A stretch of DNA of 40,495 nt from Candidatus Izemoplasmatales bacterium (GCA_041649275.1 JBAZNL010000014.1:1-40495); one strand, 5' to 3'. Positions 1-9,862 are shown, numbered from the stretch's first letter. The notes: generated by a model from the letters alone, not told the origin. Numbers and translations are program-made.

Positions 1-219
1 CTGCGACTGGTGGCCGAAACGGTCGTAGTTCTGCCGCTTCTCGCCGTCGGAGAGGACCTCGTAGGCTTCCTGGACTTCCTTGAACTTGGCTTCCGCGTCC
101 TTTTCGGTGGAGACGTCGGGATGGTATTTCTTGGCGAGCGTGCGGTACGCCTTCTTGATCTCGTCCTCGGTCGCCTGCTTGCCGACGCCCAGCACTTCGT
201 AGTAGTCGCGTTTGTCCAT
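1..219 (-). CDS. dnaJ: DnaJ co-chaperone, N-terminal part (runs off the left edge)
   Basis: Seventy-three codons of the J domain are visible. The protein starts MDKRDYYEVLGV and carries the HPD motif at residues 33-35, which stimulates the DnaK ATPase. It ends in the window with YDRFGHQSQ, the usual junction to the Gly/Phe region. DnaJ delivers unfolded clients to DnaK in the cytoplasm. The ATG at 219 has a good AGAAGGAG ribosome site just upstream. It lies 53 bases after dnaK in the same direction and is the last visible gene of the hrcA operon. The zinc-binding and C-terminal domains lie outside the window. Confidence 0.96.
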   Translation of the reverse strand, partial: MDKRDYYEVLGVGKQATEDEIKKAYRTLAKKYHPDVSTEKDAEAKFKEVQEAYEVLSDGEKRQNYDRFGHQSQ

Positions 220-242
220 GGGGGTCTCCTTCTAAACGGGAT

Positions 243-264
243 GAAAAGCGGCGGACCGCTTTTC
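243..264 (-). other. dnaK-dnaJ intergenic hairpin
   Basis: A perfect 9-bp stem (GAAAAGCGG / CCGCTTTTC) with a 4-base loop lies between the dnaK stop and the dnaJ ribosome site. No T tract follows on the minus strand, so it is more likely a processing or mRNA-stability element, or a partial attenuator lowering dnaJ relative to dnaK, than a full terminator. Confidence 0.55.
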
Positions 265-272
265 ACCTTGGA

Positions 273-2114
<1,842 letters not shown>

Positions 2115-2136
2115 AGTATGTTCTCCTTATCTCACA

Positions 2137-2766
2137 TTAAGCGATGTTTTCCGCTGGTTTCTCTTGTTCGGTGTTCGGGGTATCGGGGGTGGGTTCCGGC
2201 TTCGGCTTGACGTTCACGTGGACCATCGCCGGCCGGAGGAGGCGATCCTTGTACCTGTAGCCGTTCTTCACGACCTTGAGGACGACGTCCTCGGGGAGGT
2301 CGGGATCGTGCGAGGTGTCGATCGCGTGGGCGACGTTCGGGTCGAACGGGTCGCCGGCCTTCATCGGGATCGGCTTGACGCCTTCCTCGACGAGCACGTT
2401 CATGATCATGTCCTTGATCATCTTGAATCCGTAGAGGAAGTTCTTGAACTGGGGATCCTCGGTCGGGACCGAGAGCGCCTGGTCGAAGATCTCGAGGGCG
2501 TCGATCAGCTTGTCGGCGACGGGCTGGGAGGCGTATTGCTTCTCGCGCTTCAGTTCCTCGGCGTTGCGTTTCTTGAAGTTGTCGGTCTCCGCGAGCATCC
2601 GGAGGTACTTGTCCTTGAGTTCGAGGAGCTCGTCGGTGACCTTGTCGAAGTCCTCGGCGGGAACCGTCTTCGGTTCCGGCTTCTTGGCCTCTTCCTTTTT
2701 CTCGGGCGCTTCGGCCTTGGCCTCGGCGGCCGGGTCGGTCTTCTTGTCCTTGTCCTTGTCTTTCAT
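2137..2766 (-). CDS. grpE: Nucleotide exchange factor GrpE
   Basis: A 209-aa protein with a highly charged Lys/Asp/Glu N-terminus (residues 1-40), a long coiled coil that includes LKDKYLRMLAETDNFKKR at about 50-70, and the C-terminal beta domain ending near GYRYKDRLLRPAMVHV. This is the GrpE layout: a dimer whose coiled coil and beta wing open the DnaK nucleotide cleft. It lies between hrcA (12-base gap) and dnaK (22-base gap), and AAAGGAG precedes the ATG. The charged N-terminus is low-complexity and probably disordered. Confidence 0.97.
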   Translation of the reverse strand: MKDKDKDKKTDPAAEAKAEAPEKKEEAKKPEPKTVPAEDFDKVTDELLELKDKYLRMLAETDNFKKRNAEELKREKQYASQPVADKLIDALEIFDQALSVPTEDPQFKNFLYGFKMIKDMIMNVLVEEGVKPIPMKAGDPFDPNVAHAIDTSHDPDLPEDVVLKVVKNGYRYKDRLLRPAMVHVNVKPKPEPTPDTPNTEQEKPAENIA

Positions 2767-2778
2767 CGTGATGCTCCT

Positions 2779-3792
2779 TTACTTGTCTTCGTAGAGTTTG
2801 GTCAGATGGCGCGAGAGGTACTTGATCAGGGTGATCACCTTGCGGTACTCCATGCGCGTCGGGCCGACCACGGAGATCGTGCCCTTCTCGCCGCCCTCGG
2901 TCTCGTAGTTGGCGGAGACGACGGTGCAGTCGCGCATCGCCGTGACGGTGTTCTCGTGGCCGATCTTGACGGAAACGCCGTCGGTGTCGGTCTCGACGAT
3001 CTTGAAGATCTCGTTGTTCTCGATCGTGTTCAGGAACTCGCGCAGCTTCTGGATGTCGTTGAATTCCGGCTGGTAGAGCATGTTCGACTGGCCGGTGAGG
3101 TAGTACTTCGTCTGGGCGAACTTGGAGAACGCCTCGATGAAGGAGTCGACGATCGTCTCGCGGTACTTGAGCAGCTCCTTGATCTTCTGGCGCTCGATCT
3201 CGTAGTGCAGCTTCTCGGAGACCTGCGAGATCGGAGTGTCGACGAGCAGTTCGTTCAACAGGTCGATCACCTTGACGAGTTCGGACATCTCCATGTCCTC
3301 GCTCACGGCGATCTGCTTGGATTCGACGTAGCCCATGTTGGTGATCACGAGGATCAGCGCGCTGGTTTCCCTGAGCGGGATCAGTTGGACCTTCTTGACG
3401 CGCGAGTTGTAGGCGTTCGGGCCGAGCGCGATCGCGGTGCAGTTGGTCGCCTGGGAAAGCAGGCTGATCGCTTCCTTGATGACGTCCTCGCGCTCGATCT
3501 CGCGGTTCTCGAAGAGGTCGTCGAACTTCGTGAAGTCGCCGTTCTCCATCTCGACGTTCTTGAGGATCGTCTCGATGTAGTAGCGGTAGCCCTTCTCCGA
3601 GGGGACGCGTCCCGAGGAGGTGTGGGTCTTCTCGAGGAAACCGAGGTCCTCGAGGTCGGACATCTCGTTTCGGATCGTCGCCGGGGAGACGTCCATCTGC
3701 TTCGAAAGGGTGCGCGAGCCGACCGGTTCGGCGGACTTCACGTACTCTTCGACGATGAGTTTCAAGACCAGTTCCTGACGTTCGTTGAGCAC
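2779..3792 (-). CDS. hrcA: Heat-inducible transcription repressor HrcA
   Basis: HrcA is the repressor of class I heat-shock genes and binds CIRCE. The 337-aa protein has the family signature LNERQELVLKLIVEEYVKS, an N-terminal winged helix (SPATIRNEMSDLEDLGFLEK) and a long C-terminal GAF-like/dimerisation region. The start chosen is the GTG at 3792, which is preceded by AAAGGGGCGAGAAC. The longer in-frame ATG upstream is rejected because that codon abuts the second CIRCE box and lies close to the -10 hexamer. First gene of hrcA-grpE-dnaK-dnaJ. By family knowledge HrcA is itself refolded by GroEL; no groESL genes are in the window. Confidence 0.97.
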   Translation of the reverse strand: MLNERQELVLKLIVEEYVKSAEPVGSRTLSKQMDVSPATIRNEMSDLEDLGFLEKTHTSSGRVPSEKGYRYYIETILKNVEMENGDFTKFDDLFENREIEREDVIKEAISLLSQATNCTAIALGPNAYNSRVKKVQLIPLRETSALILVITNMGYVESKQIAVSEDMEMSELVKVIDLLNELLVDTPISQVSEKLHYEIERQKIKELLKYRETIVDSFIEAFSKFAQTKYYLTGQSNMLYQPEFNDIQKLREFLNTIENNEIFKIVETDTDGVSVKIGHENTVTAMRDCTVVSANYETEGGEKGTISVVGPTRMEYRKVITLIKYLSRHLTKLYEDK

Positions 3793-3804
3793 GTTCTCGC
3801 CCCT

Positions 3805-3831
3805 TTGGCACTCCGTTTCCCGGATTGCTAA
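3805..3831 (-). promoter_or_regulatory. CIRCE operator, promoter-proximal copy
   Basis: Minus-strand halves TTAGCAATC and GAGTGCCAA are separated by exactly 9 bases. This matches the CIRCE consensus (TTAGCACTC-N9-GAGTGCTAA) with one mismatch per half. It spans the predicted transcription start and lies just upstream of the GTG start of hrcA, so HrcA bound here would block initiation. Confidence 0.9.
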
Positions 3832-3835
3832 CATC

Positions 3836-3864
3836 ATTATACACGCGCGCATTAGCAAAGTCAA
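3836..3864 (-). promoter_or_regulatory. Sigma-A promoter of the hrcA operon
   Basis: TTGACT (3864-3859) and a perfect TATAAT (3841-3836) are separated by 17 bases on the minus strand. The -35 box lies inside one CIRCE and the start site inside the other. Confidence 0.9.
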
Positions 3865-3878
3865 GCGCGGAGTGCTAA
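3852..3878 (-). promoter_or_regulatory. CIRCE operator, promoter-distal copy
   Basis: The minus strand has a perfect left half TTAGCACTC, a 9-base spacer and a degraded right half CTTTGCTAA (three mismatches to consensus). The spacer contains the start of the hrcA -35 box. With the second copy it brackets the promoter. Confidence 0.85.
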
Positions 3879-3930
3879 CGGAAATGTGAAATTGTTGTGA
3901 AGCCTTCGACCGGCCGTCAATGGGGGCATC

Positions 3931-3958
3931 TTGTATTTTCCGGCGCCCGATGTATAAT
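3931..3958 (+). promoter_or_regulatory. Promoter of the permease gene
   Basis: TTGTAT, a 16-base spacer and a perfect TATAAT (3953-3958), about 26 bases before the start codon. It diverges from the hrcA promoter; about 65 bases separate the two promoters. Confidence 0.7.
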
Positions 3959-3984
3959 GGGATGGGAATCACGCGAGGTCGCCG

Positions 3985-5139
3985 ATGAACGCCAAAACCG
4001 TCTTCAGGAACATCCTTCGTTTCTTCTGGAAAGACAAAGTCTTTCTGATCGCCTTCGCGATGGCGGTCGTTTCGTGCTTCTTCATCCCGCCGAATCCCGG
4101 ATACTCCTCCTACGTCTCCTCGAACTACCGCGTGCTCGTGATCATGTTCTCGCTCATGACCGCCGTCGCCGGCCTCTACGAAGCAAACTTCTTCAGCTTC
4201 GTGGCGATCAACCTCGTCTCGAAGTTCTACTCGATCAAGTGGATCGCGCTCGTGATCGTGGTCGCCACCTTCGCCCTCGGGATGTGGGTCACGAACGACG
4301 CCGTCCTGCTCACGCTCGTGCCGTTCACGCTCTTCGTGACGAAGCAGACGGGTCAGCAGAAGCATGCCCTCCTGATCGTGATCCTGCAGACGATCGCCGC
4401 CAACATGGGATCGGCCCTGACGCCGATGGGCGACCCGCAGAACATCTATCTTTATTCCTTCTACGGGATCCCGTTCTCGACCTTCATCGCCTCGATGGCG
4501 CCGATCACGATCACCGGCTTCGTCCTCCTGATCGCGACGACGCTCGTCCTGATCCCGAACACCCCGTGCCACCCGATCACGGTCTCCCCGAAGGTCGCGT
4601 GGAAGCGCCTCGCGCTCTATGCGACGGTCTTCGCGAACGCCCTGCTCTGCGTCCTTCGGGTCTTCGAGGGACACGAATGGATCGCCCTCGTCGTCACCCT
4701 CGGCCTGATCGCGCCCTTCGCGAGCCATCTGTTCAAGAAGGTCGACTACACCCTTCTTCTCACATTCTTCTCGTTCTTCATCTTCACCGGGAACATGTCC
4801 CAGCTGACGCAGGTGAAGGATTTCGTCGGACGGTACCTGAACACCGACGCTTCGGTCTACTTCACCGGCCTGGTCACGAGCCAGTTCATCAGTAACGTCC
4901 CCGCCTCGATCCTGCTTTCAACCTTCACCGACAGCGCCTTCTGGCGGCCGCTCCTGCAGGGCGTGAACGTCGGCTCGATGGGCACCGTGCTCGGCTCGCT
5001 CGCCTCGCTGATCACCCTCAAGTTCGTTCTCAGGGACTTCCCCGACCAGGGGAAGACCTACCTCAAGATCTATACGGCGATCTGCGTCGTCTTCATCGTC
5101 GTGATCACCGCCGTGCTGTTCCTCGTGAACGGTTATTGA
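3985..5139 (+). CDS. Ion-transporter-superfamily permease (ArsB/NhaD or SLC13-like)
   Basis: A polytopic membrane protein of 384 aa with about ten hydrophobic segments. The order resembles the ArsB/NhaD/citrate-transporter superfamily: an N-terminal half with MWVTNDAVLLTLVPFTLF and GSALTPMGDPQNIYLY at about residues 92-157, and a second half with FSFFIFTGNMSQL and FISNVPASILLS. The GxPQN and SNVPAS re-entrant motifs are typical. Members carry arsenite, Na+/H+ or di/tricarboxylates. The substrate cannot be read here because no neighbouring resistance or metabolic gene points to one. It is monocistronic, starts at the ATG after GAGGT, and ends in a strong hairpin. It is shorter than typical 420-aa family members. 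Confidence 0.8.
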   Translation: MNAKTVFRNILRFFWKDKVFLIAFAMAVVSCFFIPPNPGYSSYVSSNYRVLVIMFSLMTAVAGLYEANFFSFVAINLVSKFYSIKWIALVIVVATFALGMWVTNDAVLLTLVPFTLFVTKQTGQQKHALLIVILQTIAANMGSALTPMGDPQNIYLYSFYGIPFSTFIASMAPITITGFVLLIATTLVLIPNTPCHPITVSPKVAWKRLALYATVFANALLCVLRVFEGHEWIALVVTLGLIAPFASHLFKKVDYTLLLTFFSFFIFTGNMSQLTQVKDFVGRYLNTDASVYFTGLVTSQFISNVPASILLSTFTDSAFWRPLLQGVNVGSMGTVLGSLASLITLKFVLRDFPDQGKTYLKIYTAICVVFIVVITAVLFLVNGY

Positions 5140-5166
5140 AAAAACAAAACACCCCTTGCGGGGTGT
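5138..5166 (-). terminator. Intrinsic terminator of the GGDEF/HD-GYP gene
   Basis: Seven-bp stem ACACCCC/GGGGTGT (5149-5155 with 5160-5166). On the minus strand it is followed by a T-rich tract (5138-5148), downstream of the stop at 5194. Confidence 0.75.
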
Positions 5167-5171
5167 CGTCG

Positions 5172-5194
5172 AGCCGGGATGGTCCCGGCTTTTT
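5172..5194 (+). terminator. Intrinsic terminator of the permease gene
   Basis: Eight-bp stem AGCCGGGA/TCCCGGCT with a 3-base loop, followed by TTTTT on the plus strand. It abuts the stop codon of the convergent gene, so two back-to-back terminators separate the transcripts. Confidence 0.85.
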
Positions 5195-7218
5195 CATTCC
5201 ATCGGTTCCGAATCGGTCGGTTCCGGTTCCTTCATGTTCCGCCGCGTGTACTCGGCGATGAAGAGTTCCGCGATGTCGGGATCGAACTGCGTGCCCGAAC
5301 AGCGCTTGATCTCGGCGAGCGCCTTCTCGGGCGTCACCGCGGCGCGATACGGCCGGTCGGCCGTCATCGCCTCGAAGGTGTCGGCGACGGCGATGATGCG
5401 GGCCCGGAGCGGGATCTGTTCCCCCCGGAGGCCCTTCGGATATCCCTTCCCGTCCCAGCGTTCGTGGTGGGCGAGGATGTCTTCGGCGATGTCGGCGTAT
5501 TCGGTGGAGGAGGCGAGGATGCGATAGCCGATTTCGGGATGGCGGCGGACGACGCCCCATTCCTCGGCCGTGAGGGGTCCGTTCTTGTTCAGGACGCTCT
5601 CCTCGATCGCGATCTTCCCGATGTCGTGGAGGTTTCCGATCATCTTCAGGACGGCTACCTGTTCGCGGCGCATCCGGAGTCCCTCGCCGATCATCTGGCA
5701 GTACTCGGCGACGCGGTGCGAATGCACGTCCTCGCGCGGGTTCTTGAGGCGGAGGGTGGAAAGGATCGTCTTGATCGCCTCGCCGCGGTTCGACGAGATC
5801 TCGACCAGCTTGTGGTCGTACATCTCGATTTCCGCGAGCTTCACGGATTCGAGGAGGTCGGTGCCGTCCCTGTTCGTGTCGATCCCGAAAGAGACCGAGA
5901 CGGAAAGGCCGAACAGCGTCGTCCTCTCGAATTCCGCCTTGATGGCGTCGACGATGTCCTCGGCGGCCTCGCGTTCGGTGCCTTCGAGGAAGACGACGAA
6001 CTCGTCGCCGCCGATGCGGTAGATGCGGTCCTTCTCGCGGAACCGAGTCATGAAGGTTTCGGTGATCTTGAGGAGCAGTTGGTCGCCGGCGGCGTGGCCG
6101 AAGGCGTCGTTCGTGATCTTGAGGCCGTTGATGTCGGCCATCACGACCGTCACCGGGAAGTCGAACGTCTCCGCCGGCCGCTTCAGTTCTTCGGAATAGG
6201 CGCGGCGATTCCGCAGCCCGGTGAGCGGATCGTGGCGCGACAGGTAGAGGATCTCCTCGTCCTTCTTGATGCGTTCGGTGACGTCCTGGAAGAACTGCGT
6301 GGCGCCGATGATCTCGCCGCCCCCGTCGTGGATGGGGCTCCACAGCGCCTCGAACCAGAGCGTTTCGGCAAACGCCGGGCGGAGGGACTGGTAGGACTCT
6401 CCCGCCAGCGCGCGGTCGATGTCGAGTTTGATCGCGGAGCGCAGCTCGTCGCTCGGAAACAGATCAACCACGCTCGTGCCGACCCTCGGCGTGCATCCGA
6501 AGAGCTTTTCGAAGATGCGGCGGTAATCGGTGTTGAAGACGAGGAAACGGTACTCGCGGTCGACCGCCATCGCGGCCATCCCTTTCGGGCTCTCGATGAC
6601 GGCGCGAAGCAGGATCTGGTCGCGTCGGATCTGGTCGGCCTGGAGGTTGCGGACGCGCTGGTTCTGGAGCGCGAGCGCGAGGATCGCCGTCAGGATCGGA
6701 TAGAAGACGAGGAACGGCAGCCAGATGTTTCCGATGACGGTGAAGGCCTTCGGCCACGGGATCGCGAGCTGACAGCCGATCACGAGGACGTGGTTCAAAA
6801 AGCCAAAGGCGAGGAACTCGTAGCCGTAGCGGATGCCCTTTCGATGGGAACGGAACCTCTGCCAGAGCAGGCCCATCGCGACCGACACGACGACGGTGAG
6901 GACGCCGGCGTAGACGCCGTCGCCGCCGAGCCAGATGCGGTACGCGGCCGCGATCGCGCCGGCGATGACCGCCGGGATCCAGCCGAAGAAGGCGGAGGAG
7001 ACCGAAAGCAGGACGCTCCGGGCGTCGAAGATGAGGCCGGATTCCATCTCCCAGGGGTTCATGATCACGAGGATCGCGAACGCGCCGACGATCAGGCCGG
7101 TGACGATTTCGCCGATCAGGCGGCGCTTCAGCATGCGGAAGTTGACGATGCCGTAGACGAAGACGAGCGCGAACAAGAGGATCGCGTTCCGAAGCAATGC
7201 CATCAAGGATGCGCTCAT
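5194..7218 (-). CDS. Membrane PAS-GGDEF-HD-GYP cyclic-di-GMP signalling protein
   Basis: 674 aa. Residues 1-190 hold about six membrane helices resembling the LytS-type 5TM sensor region, including SSAFFGWIPAVIAGAIAAAYR. A PAS domain follows (about 205-320; ESPKGMAAMAVDREYRF). Next is a GGDEF domain with intact GGDEF at about 403-407, then an HD-GYP domain with HDIGK at about 529 and HHERWDGKGYPKGL. Both cyclase and phosphodiesterase signatures look intact, so it may make and break c-di-GMP in response to a membrane or PAS signal. The sensed ligand is unknown. Single gene with its own TATAAT promoter and terminator; a GGGCGGGAGGACC leader precedes the ATG. Activity direction is an inference. 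Confidence 0.92.
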   Translation of the reverse strand: MSASLMALLRNAILLFALVFVYGIVNFRMLKRRLIGEIVTGLIVGAFAILVIMNPWEMESGLIFDARSVLLSVSSAFFGWIPAVIAGAIAAAYRIWLGGDGVYAGVLTVVVSVAMGLLWQRFRSHRKGIRYGYEFLAFGFLNHVLVIGCQLAIPWPKAFTVIGNIWLPFLVFYPILTAILALALQNQRVRNLQADQIRRDQILLRAVIESPKGMAAMAVDREYRFLVFNTDYRRIFEKLFGCTPRVGTSVVDLFPSDELRSAIKLDIDRALAGESYQSLRPAFAETLWFEALWSPIHDGGGEIIGATQFFQDVTERIKKDEEILYLSRHDPLTGLRNRRAYSEELKRPAETFDFPVTVVMADINGLKITNDAFGHAAGDQLLLKITETFMTRFREKDRIYRIGGDEFVVFLEGTEREAAEDIVDAIKAEFERTTLFGLSVSVSFGIDTNRDGTDLLESVKLAEIEMYDHKLVEISSNRGEAIKTILSTLRLKNPREDVHSHRVAEYCQMIGEGLRMRREQVAVLKMIGNLHDIGKIAIEESVLNKNGPLTAEEWGVVRRHPEIGYRILASSTEYADIAEDILAHHERWDGKGYPKGLRGEQIPLRARIIAVADTFEAMTADRPYRAAVTPEKALAEIKRCSGTQFDPDIAELFIAEYTRRNMKEPEPTDSEPME

Positions 7219-7265
7219 GGTCCTCCCGCCCTTCCCCGGATCGTCGATGGAATCCGATTAGTATC

Positions 7266-7294
7266 ATTATAACAAGGATGGAAAGGGTTTTCCA
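7266..7294 (-). promoter_or_regulatory. Promoter of the GGDEF/HD-GYP gene
   Basis: Perfect TATAAT (7271-7266) with a weak -35 TGGAAA 17 bases upstream on the minus strand. The start codon is about 48 bases away. Confidence 0.6.
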
Positions 7295-7338
7295 TCGGTT
7301 CCGCGGGAATTCGTCCCGAAATGAAAGAATCGTTCCGG

Positions 7339-7980
7339 TCAGGAACGGTTCTTGAGGATGCGGACGACGGCGGGATTGTCCCTCCGCTCGGCGCCGAGGG
7401 TCGTGGGGTCGTCATGCCCGGGACGGACGATCGCGGAATCCTTCGCCGCCTTGAAGAGTCTGCCGATCGAGACCTCGAGGTCGCGGTTCGAACCGCCCTC
7501 GAGGTCGGTTCTGCCGAGGTCGCCCCGAAACAGCGTGTCGCCCGTGAAGAGGTCGTCGCCGACAAGCAGGCAGACGCTTCCCGGCGTATGTCCCGGCGTG
7601 TGGATCACCCGGATCGTCCCCTTCCCGAACGGCACGTCGTCGCCGTCGGCGTAGAGACGGACCTCCTGGTTTCCGCGCAGCCGGAACGACCCGCCGAAGA
7701 AGGTCGCCCCGCTCTTCGCATCGTCGGACAGAAACGGCAGGTCGAGGGGATGGACATAGAGCGGAAACGAAAGCGTCTTCTGAAGCAGGCGCAGATCGCG
7801 GATGTGGTCGTAGTGCCCGTGGGTGAGCAGGACCGCCGCGAGGCGGCAATCGTTATCCGTAAGCCATTTCAGGATCGCGGCGCCGTTGAAGCCGGGATCG
7901 ATGACGATCGCCTCGGATCCGTCCTTCAGGATGTAGGCGTTCTGGCCGAACGCGGGGTCGGCGATGCGAAGCGGCCTCAT
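7339..7980 (-). CDS. Metallo-beta-lactamase-fold hydrolase (glyoxalase II-like)
   Basis: 213 aa. The zinc motif THGHYDH gives H54, H56, D58 and H59. Further ligands are in HTPGHTPGS, FTGDTLF and VRPGHDDPT, the set expected of the YcbL/glyoxalase II branch. Such proteins hydrolyse thioesters or related esters using two metals; the substrate here is not known. Its ATG overlaps the TGA of the sugar-kinase gene upstream by four bases (7977-7980), so the two are translationally coupled. A longer in-frame extension into the kinase gene is rejected for that reason. A short hairpin (CGTTCC/GGAACG) overlaps the stop but has a poor T tract. Confidence 0.9.
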   Translation of the reverse strand: MRPLRIADPAFGQNAYILKDGSEAIVIDPGFNGAAILKWLTDNDCRLAAVLLTHGHYDHIRDLRLLQKTLSFPLYVHPLDLPFLSDDAKSGATFFGGSFRLRGNQEVRLYADGDDVPFGKGTIRVIHTPGHTPGSVCLLVGDDLFTGDTLFRGDLGRTDLEGGSNRDLEVSIGRLFKAAKDSAIVRPGHDDPTTLGAERRDNPAVVRILKNRS

Positions 7981-8903
7981 CGGACGAGGTAGGCGGCGCC
8001 GTAGATGCCGGCGTCGTTTCCGAGCAGCGCGCCGACGATCGGCGTGTCCTTGGCGAAGGGGGCGGAGTATTCGTCCGCCTTGATGGCGATGCGGTCGAGG
8101 AGGAAACGGCCGGCGTTTGCGACGCCGCCGCCGAAGACGACGATCTCGGGGTTGAGCGAGAGCATCACCCCCGCGGTGACGCGGCCGAGGTAATCGGCCG
8201 CCTCGTCGACGACCCGCATCGCGATCCCGTCGCCGGCCTTGGCGCAGTCGAAGACGCGCTTCGCGGAGAAGTCGGAAAAATGCCGGAGGGACGATTCCCG
8301 GTCGCTTTGGGAAAGGTGCAGTTTCGCGAGGTTCACGATCCCGGTCGCGGAGGCGACGGTCTCGAGGCATCCGTGCTTCCCGCAGTTGCAGGGGAGGCGG
8401 TGGTCGAAGTCGACGACGAGGTGGCCGAGTTCGCCGCCGGCGCCGTTCTTCCCGTCGACGAGGGTGCCGTCGACCATGATCCCGCCGCCGACGCCGGTGC
8501 CGAGGGTGAACATCGCGACGTTTTTCTTCCCGACGGCGGCGCCTCGGAAGACCTCGCCCGAGCAGGCGACGTTGGCGTCGTTCGACGCCCGGACGAAGAC
8601 GTCCGCGCGGCCAAGCAGGGCGGAAAACTCCTTCGCCACATCGACGTGTTTCCAGCCGAGGTTCACGCAGGCGAGGACGACGCTGTCGACGACGGGCCCG
8701 GGGACGCCGAAGCCGATGCCCCGGACGTCGTCCCAGTCGGTTTGTTCGGTAATCGAACGATGGACGTCGGAGAGAATCCGTGAACCCTTGTCCGTCCGGT
8801 CGGTGGGGATTTCCCATTTATGCAGCAGTTCGCCCTGCAGGTCGAACTTGCCGATCTTGATCGCGGTGCCGCCGATGTCGACGCCGATCAGAATGTCCTT
8901 CAT
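7977..8903 (-). CDS. ROK-family sugar kinase (probable glucokinase)
   Basis: 308 aa. The N-terminal ATP loop is GVDIGGTAIKIG, the central motif is GTGVGGGIMVDG, and the ROK zinc site CNCGKHGCLE lies at about residues 170-178. ROK kinases phosphorylate glucose or related hexoses with ATP in the cytoplasm; there is no DNA-binding domain, so it is a kinase rather than a ROK repressor. Glucose is the likeliest substrate, but fructose or N-acetylmannosamine cannot be excluded. GGAGGA sits 5-6 bases before the ATG. First gene of a two-gene operon with the MBL hydrolase. Confidence 0.92.
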   Translation of the reverse strand: MKDILIGVDIGGTAIKIGKFDLQGELLHKWEIPTDRTDKGSRILSDVHRSITEQTDWDDVRGIGFGVPGPVVDSVVLACVNLGWKHVDVAKEFSALLGRADVFVRASNDANVACSGEVFRGAAVGKKNVAMFTLGTGVGGGIMVDGTLVDGKNGAGGELGHLVVDFDHRLPCNCGKHGCLETVASATGIVNLAKLHLSQSDRESSLRHFSDFSAKRVFDCAKAGDGIAMRVVDEAADYLGRVTAGVMLSLNPEIVVFGGGVANAGRFLLDRIAIKADEYSAPFAKDTPIVGALLGNDAGIYGAAYLVR

Positions 8904-9002
8904 GATGTCCTCCGGTGCGTGAAGCCTGTCAGATCGTGTTGTCTGTGCGTATCGGGGCGATTCCAGGATGGAAATCCCGTCCCTGTTCGACCCACGCGCA
9001 CC

Positions 9003-9031
9003 ATTATATCACCGGCGCGCACGGAAAGGAA
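9003..9031 (-). promoter_or_regulatory. Promoter of the ROK kinase operon
   Basis: Perfect TATAAT (9008-9003) and TTCCTT 17 bases upstream on the minus strand. This leaves a leader of about 90 bases before the kinase ATG. Confidence 0.55.
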
Positions 9032-9078
9032 GCATCCGCGCGTGAAATCGAACCGACGCCCAAACCCGCCGGGTCAAA

Positions 9079-9107
9079 GCAAAAGGTCGTCCGTTTCGGA
9101 CGACCTT
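9079..9107 (-). terminator. Terminator of rpmG
   Basis: Perfect 10-bp stem AAGGTCGTCC/GGACGACCTT with a 5-base loop. It is followed on the minus strand by TTTTGCTTT and lies about 40 bases after the rpmG stop. Confidence 0.85.
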
Positions 9108-9147
9108 GGAGATCCTTCTTTCGGGAGAAAGAGAGGCTGACCGGAGG

Positions 9148-9309
9148 CTACTTCTTCTCGCGGTGAACCGTCTGCTTCTTGCAAGTCGGGCAGTACTTGT
9201 TCAGTTCCATCCGGTCGGGATGGAGCTTCTTGTTCTTGTCCAGGAAATAGTTCTGCTCCTTGCACTCCGAGCAAACCAGGATCACTTGCGTTCTCGGTGT
9301 ATTCGCCAT
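9148..9309 (-). CDS. rpmG: 50S ribosomal protein L33, zinc-binding type
   Basis: 53 aa, MANTPRTQVILVCSECK through KYCPTCKKQTVHREKK. Two CxxC pairs (C13/C16 and C40/C43) make the four-cysteine zinc ribbon of the C+ form of L33. The protein is a small part of the large ribosomal subunit. GGAGGG lies 6 bases before the ATG. It has its own promoter and terminator and is not next to secE or other ribosomal genes. C+ paralogues in Firmicutes are often partnered by a zinc-free copy; none is in this window. Confidence 0.96.
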   Translation of the reverse strand: MANTPRTQVILVCSECKEQNYFLDKNKKLHPDRMELNKYCPTCKKQTVHREKK

Positions 9310-9337
9310 GATTAACCCTCCATTCAGTCACGAATCT

Positions 9338-9366
9338 ATTTTATCCTTTCTCATGGCAAAAAGCAA
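9338..9366 (-). promoter_or_regulatory. Promoter of rpmG
   Basis: TTGCTT, a 17-base spacer and TAAAAT (9343-9338) on the minus strand, about 30 bases before the rpmG start. Confidence 0.6.
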
Positions 9367-9451
9367 GCAAATTCCTTCTGCGCGAACGCGGATGCGCCGT
9401 CGCGGTTTCACCCCGCGGGATGAGACCGCGTCGCGGCGCGCGGCATCCGCC

Positions 9452-9862
9452 TCAACAGGTCTTGTCGCTGCAGACGAAGAGGGCGTTGGTCTCCGGTGAG
9501 AAGGTGATGAGGACGATGTTCTCCTCCTGGATGACGAAGCGACCGGCGGTCGCCTCGAGATCGAGCTTCGCCTTGTACTGCTCGGCTTCCCCGACGGTCT
9601 TCAGGACCACCACTTCGGCCCACCGGGCGGATCCGTCGACGTATCCGACGTACAGTTCGATCACGTCGACGTCGAGTTCGTACGGCACGTTGACGATGTC
9701 GTGCTCGTAGTATGCGGTGCTGTCCTCGTCCCGGATCTCGAAGACGTACCCGACGTCCTCCATGGTCTTCAGGAACGCGGCGGTGTTTCCGCTGCCGGAA
9801 CACGCCGACAGGAACAGGGCGAAGAACGCGATGCAGGCGATGACGAGATGCTTCAGTCTCAT
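9452..9862 (-). CDS. Small predicted lipoprotein, function unknown
   Basis: 136 aa from the ATG at 9862. A charged start MRLKH is followed by a hydrophobic core and the lipobox LSAC, so Cys21 would be lipidated and the mature protein held on the outer face of the membrane. The mature part is acidic, with predicted beta/alpha segments (YVFEIRDEDSTAYYEHDI; EQYKAKLDLEATAGRFVI), and ends with two cysteines in CSDKTC that could form a disulphide. An upstream in-frame ATG is rejected: GGAGG lies about 11 bases before this ATG. No recognised domain. Monocistronic. Confidence 0.8.
   Translation of the reverse strand: MRLKHLVIACIAFFALFLSACSGSGNTAAFLKTMEDVGYVFEIRDEDSTAYYEHDIVNVPYELDVDVIELYVGYVDGSARWAEVVVLKTVGEAEQYKAKLDLEATAGRFVIQEENIVLITFSPETNALFVCSDKTC

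Noticed and set aside
3793..3840. Upstream ATG start for hrcA
   Set aside because: It abuts the second CIRCE and the -10 region; the GTG at 3792 matches the family start and has its own ribosome site.
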